Of a stretch of 64,000 nucleotides of DNA, positions 35,785-44,251 are shown piece after piece (positions within the stretch are counted from its first letter, which is position 1; every line of letters starts with the position of its first letter). The DNA lies in the NCBI GenBank assembly GCA_900548355.1, contig URKR01000001.1:1-64000 (forward strand), in the 5' to 3' direction. Both the position numbers and the translations under genes were made by a program. The notes under the pieces were generated by a model. It was not told where the DNA came from. It did not search any database and saw only the letters and a list, made by a program, of their open reading frames with translations. Origin of the DNA: an uncultured Oscillospiraceae bacterium (GTDB lineage Bacteria > Bacillota > Clostridia > Oscillospirales > Ruminococcaceae).

Positions 35785-36327
35785 ATGCGGAAGGAAAGGA
35801 ACTTGAAGGTTAGAAAAATTCTCGCTGTTCTGGTCAGCGTTGCCTGTATGATTCCCCTGTATGTTGTTTTGCACGAGGGCGGCCACGCACTGGTGGCGGT
35901 GATGTGCGGCGCGCGGATTACAAAGTTCAGCATTCTGGGCGCCTATATGAATTATGAAGGCGGACAATTCAGCGCCGCCATGTTTTCCCTTTTCCATGCA
36001 GCGGGGATGCTGCTGCCGCTTCTTGCGGCCATCCTCTATATGATCGCGTATCAAAGTGGGGCAAGGTCTATCCTTTACAGGATCTTCTCCTTTTTAGTTC
36101 TGTTGCTGCCTGTCGGGGCGGTGCTGGCATGGGTGGGTGTCCCGATTCTCTGCCTGGCCGGTTATGAGCCGACGGGGGACGATGTGAAAAAATTTCTTGA
36201 CAGTTCAGGCGTGCATCCCCTGGCGGTGACGGCGGCTGCGGCACTGCTGCTGGCGGGATGTATTGGATTGGCGTGGAAGAAAAAGATTTTACAGAACTAT
36301 TGGGATGCGGTGGCGCGCGAAGGATGA
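35785..36327 (+). CDS. small M50-like membrane metalloprotease
   Basis: A 180-residue membrane protein with five hydrophobic segments and HEGGHALVAV (HExxH) in the first third. It resembles the M50 or M50-like membrane peptidase group, but the second zinc-ligand motif (DG in a late segment) is not obvious, so activity is uncertain. GAAGGGAG precedes the ATG. It is divergent from the CPBP gene, with 238 bases between; no neighbour suggests a substrate. Confidence 0.65.
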   Translation: MRKERNLKVRKILAVLVSVACMIPLYVVLHEGGHALVAVMCGARITKFSILGAYMNYEGGQFSAAMFSLFHAAGMLLPLLAAILYMIAYQSGARSILYRIFSFLVLLLPVGAVLAWVGVPILCLAGYEPTGDDVKKFLDSSGVHPLAVTAAAALLLAGCIGLAWKKKILQNYWDAVAREG

Positions 36328-36372
36328 AGGCGGGCGCTGCGGCTCCGGCAGGAAGGCCTCGATTTTGTGCGG

Positions 36373-37158
36373 TTACTTCGCTCGCAACTCTGCGATGGCT
36401 GCATAGTGCAGGACGGAAAAGGTATCCAGGGCAATCTTTGTCAGCAGGTTCAGGTGTTCGGCCTCCCAGGCGGCAAGCTCTTCTGCCGGCAGGGAGGCAC
36501 CGACCCCACGGCAGGCCTTCATCCTGCCATGCCAGCTTTCGCGCGTGAATGGCACTTGCAGGCGATATTCGTCATGGTATACAAGCATGAATCTCTCCCG
36601 GTAGCAATCCGGTATTCGGATGGGGTGAATCGTCTCGCCTGCGCCGCTCCACTGCGGGCTGTATTGGAGCACAAGCTTTTCGCTGGCAGCCGCGATCAGA
36701 TCCTCATAAGGGAGCCAGGCCATATACAACACCAAAAGCCGACCGTTAGGCTTCAGCATCCGAAACAGGTTTGGTATCACTCGTCCATGGTCAAAGTACC
36801 AAAAACATTGGCAGGCCGTGATCACATCAAAGCTGGCGTCCGGGAAACACAGGTCTTCGGTCGCAATGGCGTAATACTCAATCTGCATTCCTTCTGAAAG
36901 TTTTCGCGCCTGCGCAATCTGATTCTCCGAAATGTCCGTCGCCGTCCAGGCTGCACCATAACGATACAAGTTCCTTGGCAGTACGCCGGTACCGGTTCCA
37001 ATGTCCAGACAAGACTGTCCTTTCCTGCACAGACTTCGTGCAAGAATCCGGTCATAGAATTCCGGCGGGTAGATGTCTCTGTATTTCGCATATTCGGCCG
37101 ATACGCGCCCCCAGTCAAACTCTTTACCGCCGTCAATGTTTGGGTTTGCCATCGTCAT
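36373..37158 (-). CDS. class I SAM-dependent methyltransferase
   Basis: A 261-residue protein with the SAM motif CLDIGTGTGVLPRNL and the following acidic position in TATDISENQI, and the DVITACQCFWYFD segment. It fits small-molecule methyltransferases (UbiE/BioC-like). The substrate is unknown. The ATG at 37158 follows AGGAGG by nine bases. It converges on the small M50-like gene. Confidence 0.85.
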   Translation of the reverse strand: MTMANPNIDGGKEFDWGRVSAEYAKYRDIYPPEFYDRILARSLCRKGQSCLDIGTGTGVLPRNLYRYGAAWTATDISENQIAQARKLSEGMQIEYYAIATEDLCFPDASFDVITACQCFWYFDHGRVIPNLFRMLKPNGRLLVLYMAWLPYEDLIAAASEKLVLQYSPQWSGAGETIHPIRIPDCYRERFMLVYHDEYRLQVPFTRESWHGRMKACRGVGASLPAEELAAWEAEHLNLLTKIALDTFSVLHYAAIAELRAK

Positions 37159-37428
37159 ATCGGTCTGCCTCCTCATGTTTCACTTTGTCATATATTTCAG
37201 CGGTTAAAAGATCGCCGGCCTTTTCGACAGGCTGCGTTACTGCCGTTGGGGCTCTGTTCGCATTTGGTATGGCGCCAACAACTGTACTATGGCACAAGGC
37301 AGGTGCCATGTCAATATGGGGAAAGAAGTTTGCTTTTTCTATCATAAAGCCACAATGGAAACAGCGGTACTGTCAGTTGTTTCCATTCTGTGCAAGGCGC
37401 TGCGGCACAACCCTTTGTTCCGCATAAC

Positions 37429-37462
37429 AAAAAGCTCCGCCGGGTGTGCGGACCGGCGGAGC
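37429..37462 (-). terminator. isolated minus-strand hairpin with T run
   Basis: The perfect 10-base arms GCTCCGCCGG and CCGGCGGAGC have a nine-base loop. Read on the minus strand the hairpin is followed by TTTTTG, a terminator shape. No established gene ends here: 37177-37644 is an intergenic space. It could end a small RNA or a short leader transcript that starts near the LysR gene. Confidence 0.6.
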
Positions 37463-37644
37463 CAAGAGAGGAAGGAAAATGAAAGTGTCAGGCCCAAAAA
37501 GACCCGAAGCCAACGGTGTGTGCGGCACCCTTGACTTTCTTCCTTTATCATAGTACAGTATTCAAGATAAGTAAAATTCATTTTTTTCACATAAAAGATG
37601 AAATCTGTTCATGATACTTGTGCTGCCCTGAAGGAGGCTTTTTC

Positions 37645-38559
37645 ATGACGCTTTTGGCCTGTCAGATCTTCTCTACCATCGCGCAGGAAGGCAGTTTTGC
37701 CCGCACAGCTGAACGCCTGCACCTGACCCCTTCGGCCATCAGCCACGCCGTTTCCGGTATGGAGACAGAGTGTGGGTTTCCGCTCTTCACGCGCACCAAA
37801 ACAGGCGTTACCATGACCGCAGCGGCCGAAAGCCTGTTGCCGGCCATCCGCCGGGTGCTTGCCAGCAATGAATCGCTCGACCAGTCCATTGCCCAGATCA
37901 ACGGCCTGCACAAAGGGGTGCTACGGCTGGGCGTTTTCAACAGCGCTTGCGTGGTCTGGTTGCCGCAGCTTGTGCCGGCGTTTGAAGATACCTATCCCGG
38001 CATTGAGGTACAGGTGTACCAGGGCAGCTATGCCGATATTGCGGCCTGGCTGAAAAGCGGCACGGTAGAGCTTGGCTTCCTCTCGGATTCCTGCGCGCAG
38101 GATCTGGATTTTGAACCGCTGTACACCGATCCGCTGATCTGTATTGCGCCGCTGGGCTTTACCACCCGGCGGCCCGGCCATGTTATGGCAGAAGAACTGC
38201 GTGGGCAGCCGTTTGTCAGCCAACGCTCGGATACCGATGCTGATATCCAAAACTATCTCAAGCGGAATGATTTGCAGATGCGCACGGCCTGCTATGTGAT
38301 CGACGATGAATCGATGGTTGGTATGGTGGCCTGTGGGCAGGGGGTGGCGATCATGCCGGAGCTGCTGCTCACCCGCGGGGATACGGCGCCCGGCGTGCAG
38401 GTTCTGGCATTGGAGCCGCCGGCTATGCGCAGCATCGGCATTGCCTGCCTTGATCAGAACAGCTTGTCGCCCGCCGCGCGGGAATTTGCACGGCGAGCCC
38501 GCAATTTCGCCGCAACCTTGCAGATTTCCTCTTTTCAAACCATGAAAAAACGGGTATAA
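37645..38559 (+). CDS. LysR family transcriptional regulator
   Basis: A 304-residue regulator with an N-terminal winged helix (about 1-60, EGSFARTAERLHLTPSAISHAVSGME) and a LysR-type substrate-binding domain. AAGGAGGC precedes the ATG. LysR proteins usually control a divergent neighbour, and upstream on the minus strand lies the methyltransferase gene with a hairpin between. Downstream, with a separate possible promoter, comes a PHP phosphoesterase. The inducer is unknown. Confidence 0.92.
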   Translation: MTLLACQIFSTIAQEGSFARTAERLHLTPSAISHAVSGMETECGFPLFTRTKTGVTMTAAAESLLPAIRRVLASNESLDQSIAQINGLHKGVLRLGVFNSACVVWLPQLVPAFEDTYPGIEVQVYQGSYADIAAWLKSGTVELGFLSDSCAQDLDFEPLYTDPLICIAPLGFTTRRPGHVMAEELRGQPFVSQRSDTDADIQNYLKRNDLQMRTACYVIDDESMVGMVACGQGVAIMPELLLTRGDTAPGVQVLALEPPAMRSIGIACLDQNSLSPAAREFARRARNFAATLQISSFQTMKKRV

Positions 38560-38560
38560 T
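38532..38560 (+). promoter_or_regulatory. candidate promoter of the PHP gene
   Basis: TTTTCA (38532-38537), 17 bases and TATAAT (38555-38560), inside the end of the LysR gene and 35 bases before the next ATG. The -35 matches only four of six consensus bases. Confidence 0.45.
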
Positions 38561-38594
38561 GATCTATTGAAGAAATAGAAAGGGGAGACCGCCC

Positions 38595-39443
38595 ATGCCT
38601 GGCGATCTGCATACGCATACGACCTTTTCGGATGGATCAACGCCGGTGGCTAAGCTGCCGTTTCTGGCGGCCTGTGCCGGCATGACCCATCTGGCAATAT
38701 CCGACCACGATTCCATCCGCAGTGTCCGCTATGCTTACGCGAACCCGGTTATGAACGGGGTACATTTGATCCCTGCGACCGAGCTCACAGCGTATGATTA
38801 TGAGCGTGCACACCGCGTGCATATTTTGTGCTATTGGCCTGACGACTGCGCGCCGTTGGCGGAATATGCCAACCTGATGGCCGAACGCCGCTATAATGCT
38901 GTGCTGCAAAGCTGCCATGAACTTGAGGCGATCTGCCCTCAGTTCAAAACGGAGGAAGCGCTTGAATTGGCAAAGGACAGCGGCACGCTGTACAAAGCGC
39001 ATGTCATGCGGATACTTTGGCAGTACGGCCTTTCGGATGGCATGTATAACGAAGTGTATCGTTCCCTGTTCGGCCTGCGTCCGGTGCGAGGCAAGATCCT
39101 GCACACCCCAAAGTATGAGACGGTCGATACCGTGCTTGACCTCATCAAAGCCTGTCGCGGCGTGGCTGTGCTGGCCCACCCGAGCGTTTATAAAAGTATG
39201 CCGCTTGCCCGGGATTTGATCCGCGCCGGCCGGCTGGACGGCGTTGAGATTGACCACCCGCGCAATACCCCCGAAGACCGCGCCGAACTGACCGCCCTGG
39301 CCCGCCAGTATAACTTGATTGTGACTGGCGGCACCGACTTCCATGGTATGAACGCAAACAATCCGCGCCCGGTGGGGGCTTTTTACACGGCGGATGACCA
39401 GATCGCCCGCATCGAAGCGGTGGCCCGCGCCCGCAAACGCTGA
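38595..39443 (+). CDS. PHP-domain phosphoesterase
   Basis: A 282-residue protein with the PHP motifs DLHTHTTFSDG, SDHDS and the late TGGTDFHG, which coordinate a metal cluster. It is like stand-alone PHP phosphoesterases that act on nucleotides, including 3',5'-diphosphates. AGGGGAGACCGCCC precedes the ATG. It sits between the LysR regulator and a TSCPD protein, with a gap of 35 bases to the former. Confidence 0.9.
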   Translation: MPGDLHTHTTFSDGSTPVAKLPFLAACAGMTHLAISDHDSIRSVRYAYANPVMNGVHLIPATELTAYDYERAHRVHILCYWPDDCAPLAEYANLMAERRYNAVLQSCHELEAICPQFKTEEALELAKDSGTLYKAHVMRILWQYGLSDGMYNEVYRSLFGLRPVRGKILHTPKYETVDTVLDLIKACRGVAVLAHPSVYKSMPLARDLIRAGRLDGVEIDHPRNTPEDRAELTALARQYNLIVTGGTDFHGMNANNPRPVGAFYTADDQIARIEAVARARKR

Positions 39444-39493
39444 GTTTGTGTACCCGCAAGCTGTACAAAGATATGTAAAAGGAGAGTTTTGTT

Positions 39494-39751
39494 ATGGTTT
39501 ACGAACGTAAAAATCAGGGCACCTGTTCGGTGCTGACCCGTGTGGAGCTCAATCCTGATCACACGATTGAAGCGGTCTCTGTCCTCGGGGGATGCAATGG
39601 CAACCTCAAGGGCATCTGCCAGCTGCTCAAAGGCATGAAGGCCGAAGATGCCATCACACGGATGAAGGGCACTACCTGCGGCAGCCGCCCCACAAGCTGC
39701 CCGGATCAGATCTCCCATGCGCTTGAAGAGGCGCTGGCCCGTCTGAACTGA
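39494..39751 (+). CDS. TIGR03905-type TSCPD-domain protein
   Basis: An 85-residue protein with the conserved CGSRPTSCPDQI motif that names the TSCPD family, and GGCNGNLKGI in the middle. TSCPD domains occur in ribonucleotide reductase-related proteins, but stand-alone members are uncharacterised. AAAAGGAGAGTTTTGTT precedes the ATG. It lies 17 bases before the FkbH-like gene and may be co-transcribed with it. Confidence 0.88.
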   Translation: MVYERKNQGTCSVLTRVELNPDHTIEAVSVLGGCNGNLKGICQLLKGMKAEDAITRMKGTTCGSRPTSCPDQISHALEEALARLN

Positions 39752-39768
39752 GGTAAAGGAGCCTTTGT

Positions 39769-41547
39769 ATGGATTGCTTCCACTATCCGCTTGATACCGC
39801 TCAGCTGCTGCGCAAAAAGCGCCGCATCCGGCGCGAATTGCTGGCCCAGCTGCCGAACCCGCTGCACAAAAACATTGCAATTTTAGGCGGTTCCACCACC
39901 AACGAGGTGGCAGACCAGCTTGGGCTGTTCCTGCTCCGCTATGGCATTGAGGCTGCGTTCTATCAGTCGGAATATGGCCGTTACTGGCAGGATGCCATGT
40001 TCGGCACACCGGAACTTGATGCGTTTGCACCGGATGTGATCTACATTCACACGAACTGGCGTAACATTGAAACCTTCCCAACCACCGCCTCAACCCCGGC
40101 TGAGATTGACGAGATGCTGGAGGCAGAGTACAATCGTTTTGCCGCCATGTGGCAGGCCCTGGCTGATAAGTTTCACTGCCCGATCATCCAAAACAACTTT
40201 GACCGCCCGAATTATCGGCTGCTTGGCAACCGGGATGTCTGGGACCCGCACGGCCGTACCAACTTTCTTGCGCGGCTTAACCAGAAGTTCTATGCCTACG
40301 CGGCGTCGCATGAGAATTTCTTTATCAATGACATTGATTATCTTTCTGCCGATTATGGCTTGACAGCCTGGGGTGACGCATTCTATTGGCATATGTACAA
40401 GTATGCAATGTGTCTGGATGCAATCCCATCGCTTGCGAACAGCCTGGCCAATATTATCAAATCCATCTATGGCCGGAATAAGAAGGTCTTGGCGCTTGAC
40501 CTTGACAATACACTCTGGGGCGGCGTTGTGGGGGACGATGGTGTCGATGGCATTGCCGTCGGCCCCGAAGTGCCCGAGGGTCAGGTATATGCCGAGTTCC
40601 AGAGTTATTGCAAAGCGCTGAAATCCATTGGCGTTGTTCTGGCAGTTGATTCCAAAAACGATGAGGAAAACGCCCTTGCCGGTCTCAACCATCCCGATGG
40701 CGTGCTGCGCCCGGATGACTTTGTGGCGATCAAGGCCAACTGGGACCCCAAGGACCGCAACCTGCAGGCGATTGCTGAAGAACTCAATCTTGGCGTTGAC
40801 AGTTTTGTTTTTGCTGATGATAACCCGGCCGAGCGCGCCATTGTGGCGGCGCAGCTGCCGGGGGTGGAGACCCCGACACTGGATGGTGCGGAAAACTACA
40901 TCAAGACGCTTGACCATGGCGGTTATTTTGAGGTCACAGCCCTTTCAGGTGAAGACCTTAAAAAGACCGAGCTCTACCACGCCAACGCGGAGCGCCGCCG
41001 CGCCCAGGCGGCCTTTGCTGATTACGGCGCCTACCTTGACAGCCTTGCCATGAAAGCGACGATCCGCCCGTTTGAACCGCTGTACCTGCAGCGCATCGCC
41101 CAGCTTACCAACAAGTCCAACCAGTTCAACCTGACCACGCTGCGCTGTTCTGAGGAAGATATCCGCGCCATGTCAACCGATCCGGCTTGGCTCTGCCTTT
41201 ACGGCAAACTGGAAGACCGGTTTGGAGACAATGGCGTGGTTACCGTAGTTGCCGGGCAGCAGGAAGGAGCGCTTCTTCACCTGCGCCTGTGGCTTATGAG
41301 CTGCCGCGTGCTTAAGCGTGGAATGGAAGACGCGATGATGGACGCTGTGGTGGCCGATGCGGCGGCACGCGGCGTCAAGACAATCTGCGGGTACTATTAC
41401 CCAACGGCAAAAAATGCAATGGTCAAAGAATTTTACGCCGAGATGGGCTTTGCCCAGATCAAAGCGGACGAAAACGGCAATACGGTCTGGAATCTGGATG
41501 TTGCGGCATATACGGCACGCCATCCGCACATGGAAATTCTGCGGTGA
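39769..41547 (+). CDS. FkbH-like HAD-IIIC family protein
   Basis: A 592-residue protein: an N-terminal SGNH-like domain (about 1-230, ILGGSTTNEVADQLG), a HAD domain with LALDLDNTLWGG (about 238-249) and FADDNPAERA, and a C-terminal GNAT-like region with NQFNLTT. FkbH proteins load glyceryl units on carrier proteins in polyketide and surface-sugar pathways. No carrier protein or PKS gene is nearby, so its partner is not in view. AAAGGAGCC gives the start. A strong terminator follows. Confidence 0.88.
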   Translation: MDCFHYPLDTAQLLRKKRRIRRELLAQLPNPLHKNIAILGGSTTNEVADQLGLFLLRYGIEAAFYQSEYGRYWQDAMFGTPELDAFAPDVIYIHTNWRNIETFPTTASTPAEIDEMLEAEYNRFAAMWQALADKFHCPIIQNNFDRPNYRLLGNRDVWDPHGRTNFLARLNQKFYAYAASHENFFINDIDYLSADYGLTAWGDAFYWHMYKYAMCLDAIPSLANSLANIIKSIYGRNKKVLALDLDNTLWGGVVGDDGVDGIAVGPEVPEGQVYAEFQSYCKALKSIGVVLAVDSKNDEENALAGLNHPDGVLRPDDFVAIKANWDPKDRNLQAIAEELNLGVDSFVFADDNPAERAIVAAQLPGVETPTLDGAENYIKTLDHGGYFEVTALSGEDLKKTELYHANAERRRAQAAFADYGAYLDSLAMKATIRPFEPLYLQRIAQLTNKSNQFNLTTLRCSEEDIRAMSTDPAWLCLYGKLEDRFGDNGVVTVVAGQQEGALLHLRLWLMSCRVLKRGMEDAMMDAVVADAAARGVKTICGYYYPTAKNAMVKEFYAEMGFAQIKADENGNTVWNLDVAAYTARHPHMEILR

Positions 41548-41585
41548 AGGCCGCCTGTCCCCATCAGGCGGAAGAAAAGGATGGA

Positions 41586-41625
41586 CCAAAGGGGCTCGAC
41601 CTTGAATAGTCGAGCCCCTTTGGCC
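41586..41625. terminator. 15-base-stem terminator after the FkbH-like gene
   Basis: CCAAAGGGGCTCGAC pairs perfectly with GTCGAGCCCCTTTGG around an eight-base loop. T and A runs lie within the arms. Confidence 0.75.
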
Positions 41626-41743
41626 ATGTGTTGGGCAACACCTGCCGCATGGCGAAGAACCTGATCCAAGCAGAAATTTCAAAAAAATTTGCATGCAATT
41701 TTGCAAATGACGATACAACGAAAAAGAAATTTTTCAAAAAGGC

Positions 41744-41772
41744 TTGCAATTTCCGAATTCCTTTGCTATAAT
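41744..41772 (+). promoter_or_regulatory. promoter of tRNA-Tyr
   Basis: TTGCAA (41744-41749), 17 bases and TATAAT (41767-41772), about 50 bases before the tRNA. The upstream 60 bases are AT-rich, like an UP element. Confidence 0.75.
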
Positions 41773-41821
41773 ATACAAGCACTCGCAAGTGAGACGCGCG
41801 AGCGGCAAGAAAACTGAATAA

Positions 41822-41906
41822 GGGAGCTTTCCCGAGTGGCCAATGGGGACAGACTGTAAATCTGCTGCGTAATGCTTCGGTGGTTCGAATCCACCAGCTC
41901 CCACCA
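41822..41906 (+). tRNA. tRNA-Tyr(GTA)
   Basis: An 85-base class II tRNA with acceptor GGGAGCT/AGCTCCC, anticodon loop CTGTAAA (anticodon GTA), long variable arm and T-loop GTTCGAATCC. The CCA end is encoded, unlike in the tRNA-Leu of this window. A terminator follows at once. Confidence 0.96.
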
Positions 41907-41951
41907 AAAGGAACTGTTTATTTCTGTAAAGGAATGGACAGTTCCTTTTTT
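41907..41951 (+). terminator. terminator after tRNA-Tyr
   Basis: The arms AAAGGAACTGT and ACAGTTCCTTT enclose a loop of about 20 bases and end in six T residues. From here to the next gene at 42207 there is no gene or clear site. Confidence 0.8.
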
Positions 41952-42206
41952 GTTTGACACAATCGTCTCCATGGGACCCGCCGCTGCATGTGTCAGCCGG
42001 TTTCAGCCATACCGGCGCCATCACAGCAGGAGGAAAGGAAACTTTGTGACCGGTCAGGCACGCCCAAACCCTTCAAGTTTAATGATTTTCAAACAAAACC
42101 CAAACATCGGGCTAATATTCTGGCAATAAAGTATAAACAGGCGATGGGAAACACCCCGTCTCCACACACGGCAGGGCGTCTGCCAATACTGTCAGGAGGA
42201 TTTTTT

Positions 42207-42575
42207 ATGAAAAAGAGTACATTGGTCGCTATGATTTTGGGTACCGTTGGGGGCGTGTTCTTTGCACTGGGAATGTGTATGGCGCTGCTGCCTGAGTGGG
42301 GAATGTTTAACCAGGGGATCGCTTGTGGAGTGATCGGCCTGGTTATTCTGCTGGTCGATTTGCTGATCTGGCGCAGGATGGAAGGCAAGGCTCCCATTCA
42401 TGTCACCCCCAAGGCGGTGGGAACCGTTGTTGTCGGCGTGCTGGGGGCGCTGCTGCTCGGGGTGGGCATGTGCCTGTCCATGGTGTTTGGGAATATGGTG
42501 CTGGGCATTGCGGTCGGTATTGCAGGCATCATTGTGCTGTTGCTACTGATTCCGCTGGCTAAGGGAATCCGGTGA
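42207..42575 (+). CDS. hypothetical small membrane protein
   Basis: A 122-residue protein with four hydrophobic segments in two similar halves: GGVFFALGMCMALL and later GALLLGVGMCLSMVF both carry a G-x-G-M-C pattern. This hints at an internal duplication. No family is recognised. GTCAGGAGGATTTTTT gives a strong start. It precedes the duplicated 112-residue protein by 57 bases and may be in the same transcript. Confidence 0.7.
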   Translation: MKKSTLVAMILGTVGGVFFALGMCMALLPEWGMFNQGIACGVIGLVILLVDLLIWRRMEGKAPIHVTPKAVGTVVVGVLGALLLGVGMCLSMVFGNMVLGIAVGIAGIIVLLLLIPLAKGIR

Positions 42576-42632
42576 TTTTGGGCACAGGCGTAACAGCATA
42601 GGCACAAAGAAAAGCGCAAATGAGGTGCGAAA

Positions 42633-42971
42633 ATGAGTGAGCACAAATTAAAGACTGGTAAGCTGGGAGACAAGGTTATCGGAACCTATCGGAAGGTGGA
42701 AGACGCCTTTGTAGACCGTTTTTTGGAGAAAGACCCCAATGACCCCGGCGTGCTGCGGATGAAGCCCGGCAAACTTGGCAAAGCGGTTATGCAGGGATAT
42801 CAAACGATAGAGGATACCGTTGTGGGTGCATACAAAAAAGTAGAAGATGCCTTTGTAGATACCTTTCTGGAAAAAACAGACGCTGAAGACGCCCGGGAAA
42901 CACCGGAGGTTGTGCCGGGTACCGCTGCACCTGGCGAAACCAAAGGGGAATCTGATCCATCCAAGCTGTAG
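42633..42971 (+). CDS. small protein with tandem YxKVEDAFVDxFLEK repeats
   Basis: A 112-residue soluble, helical protein made of two repeats: KTGKLGDKVIGTYRKVEDAF and KPGKLGKAVMQGYQTIEDTV, each closing with a KVEDAFVDxFLEK segment (about 20-33 and 69-82). The repeats are amphipathic and charged. The C-terminal 30 residues are acidic and Pro-rich. The ATG at 42633 follows AATGAGGTGCGAAA. Function unknown; a membrane-peripheral or scaffold role is only a guess. Confidence 0.7.
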   Translation: MSEHKLKTGKLGDKVIGTYRKVEDAFVDRFLEKDPNDPGVLRMKPGKLGKAVMQGYQTIEDTVVGAYKKVEDAFVDTFLEKTDAEDARETPEVVPGTAAPGETKGESDPSKL

Positions 42972-43071
42972 GAAGAATCTCTGAAAGAGCGGCCGCCGGG
43001 TTTCAAGTTTTGGAATGGCTTGCTGCATTCCAGGGGTTCAAAAAGCAGCGTATACCGTGCTTTTGGCTGAA

Positions 43072-43875
43072 CTAGACTGTGACCGTCACCTGCGTGCCTT
43101 TTCCAGCTTCGCTGGCAACGCGGATGTCGCCGCCGTGCAGCTCCACGATCCACTTCACAATTGGCATTCCAAGTCCGAACCCCGAACGATCCCGCGCCTT
43201 GTCGGCCCGGTAGAACCGCTCAAAAATATGATCGAGTTCTTCCGGTTGCATGCCAATGCCGTTGTCGGATACCGTAAAGGTACATCCCGTTTCGGATGCT
43301 GCCGCCCGTACCGTCACTTTGCCGCCCATCACCCCATACTTGATGCTGTTGCCAATCAGATTGATGAGCAGTTGGGTCAACAGGCTCTGGTCAGCGAAAA
43401 TCGTGTAGCCTTGCGGCACTTGGTTTAACAGCCGGATCTCGGATGCCGCGGCGCTTTCGGACAGTTCCTCCATCACCGAGCCGACCAGGTTACGAAATTC
43501 CAGTGTTTCTTTTTCCAGATGGATGCGCCCTTCGTATCCGCGGGTCAGCATCAGCAGCTGGGAGATGATCTTGTTCATGCGGGCGCTCTCCCTGCGGATA
43601 GCGGCCAGGCTCTGGGCAGCCTCTCCGGCGGACAGTCCGGCTTCCAGTTCCTCGGCACAGGCTGAGATCACGGCCACCGGGGTGCGCAGCTCGTGGGAGG
43701 TGTCAGAGGTGAACTGCCGTTCCCGCTCGAAGGAACGTTCCAGCCGCTCGAGCATGGTGTTGAAGGTGTCGGCGAGTTCCTGCACCTCGTCCTTGGTGGC
43801 GATGCCGGTGATCCGGCGGGAGAGATCCCCGGCGCGGATGCTTTCGGCCGCTTTGGTGATGGAAATAGAAGACAG
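43072..43875 (-). pseudogene. truncated sensor histidine kinase
   Basis: From about 43875 the frame encodes a HAMP-like segment (AGDLSRRITGIATKDEVQELA), the phospho-acceptor box FTSDTSHELRTPVAVIS, a dimerisation helix pair and the ATPase with NLIGNSIKYG, DNGIGM and RSGFGLGM. The membrane sensor part is absent; the frame before it is open but unlike any kinase. No response regulator is nearby. It is probably the remains of a two-component system, though a soluble kinase cannot be excluded. Confidence 0.75.
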
Positions 43876-44086
43876 CCTCTGGCAGATGCGCAGAAAAACA
43901 GCGCCCGTTCGGAGGGAAGAAGTCAAAAAATGCCGGCATAGGTGCGGTTTGAAAACCCAAACCTCTGCCGGCGTTTGTTTGAACACGCGATGGACCGCGT
44001 ATTGCCCTGCGGCAGGTGTGTGTATAGGGGGTGGAAGGAACGCCAGTTTTCGCTACGCATAGGCTGCTGGGAAAAGGGAAAAGTTC

Positions 44087-44116
44087 TTGCACTTTTTCGC
44101 TGACATGTGATACAAT
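44087..44116 (+). promoter_or_regulatory. promoter of the 824-residue protein gene
   Basis: TTGCAC (44087-44092), an 18-base spacer and TACAAT (44111-44116), giving a leader of about 130 bases. The stretch 43876-44086 before it holds no gene that I can support. Confidence 0.55.
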
Positions 44117-44222
44117 ATCGCCGAAGAAAAAGCGTGCAGCGGCTTATGCTTTCGCCATGGATGACCGAGAAAACGATGGATGCCCGTGCGGCAGACCGAG
44201 ACTGGTACAGATGAAAAGAAGC

Positions 44223-44232
44223 GGGGGGGGGG
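44223..44232 (+). repeat. G10 homopolymer tract in the leader
   Basis: Ten G residues in a row lie between the promoter and the GGAGGT ribosome site, 20 bases before the start codon. Such tracts can change length by slippage. The leader is not in frame with a longer coding region: an in-frame TAG stands at 44246-44248. Confidence 0.75.
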
Positions 44233-44251
44233 ACCCCACTGGAGGTAGAGT

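Noticed and set aside
37342-37590. An 82-codon minus-strand frame across the hairpin in the LysR upstream region
   Set aside because: It runs through the perfect terminator stem and has a poor start site; the hairpin is the better-supported feature.
44180-44251. A longer coding frame through the G10 tract, giving phase variation by coding slippage
   Set aside because: An in-frame TAG at 44246-44248 blocks fusion with the main gene, so only leader effects are possible.
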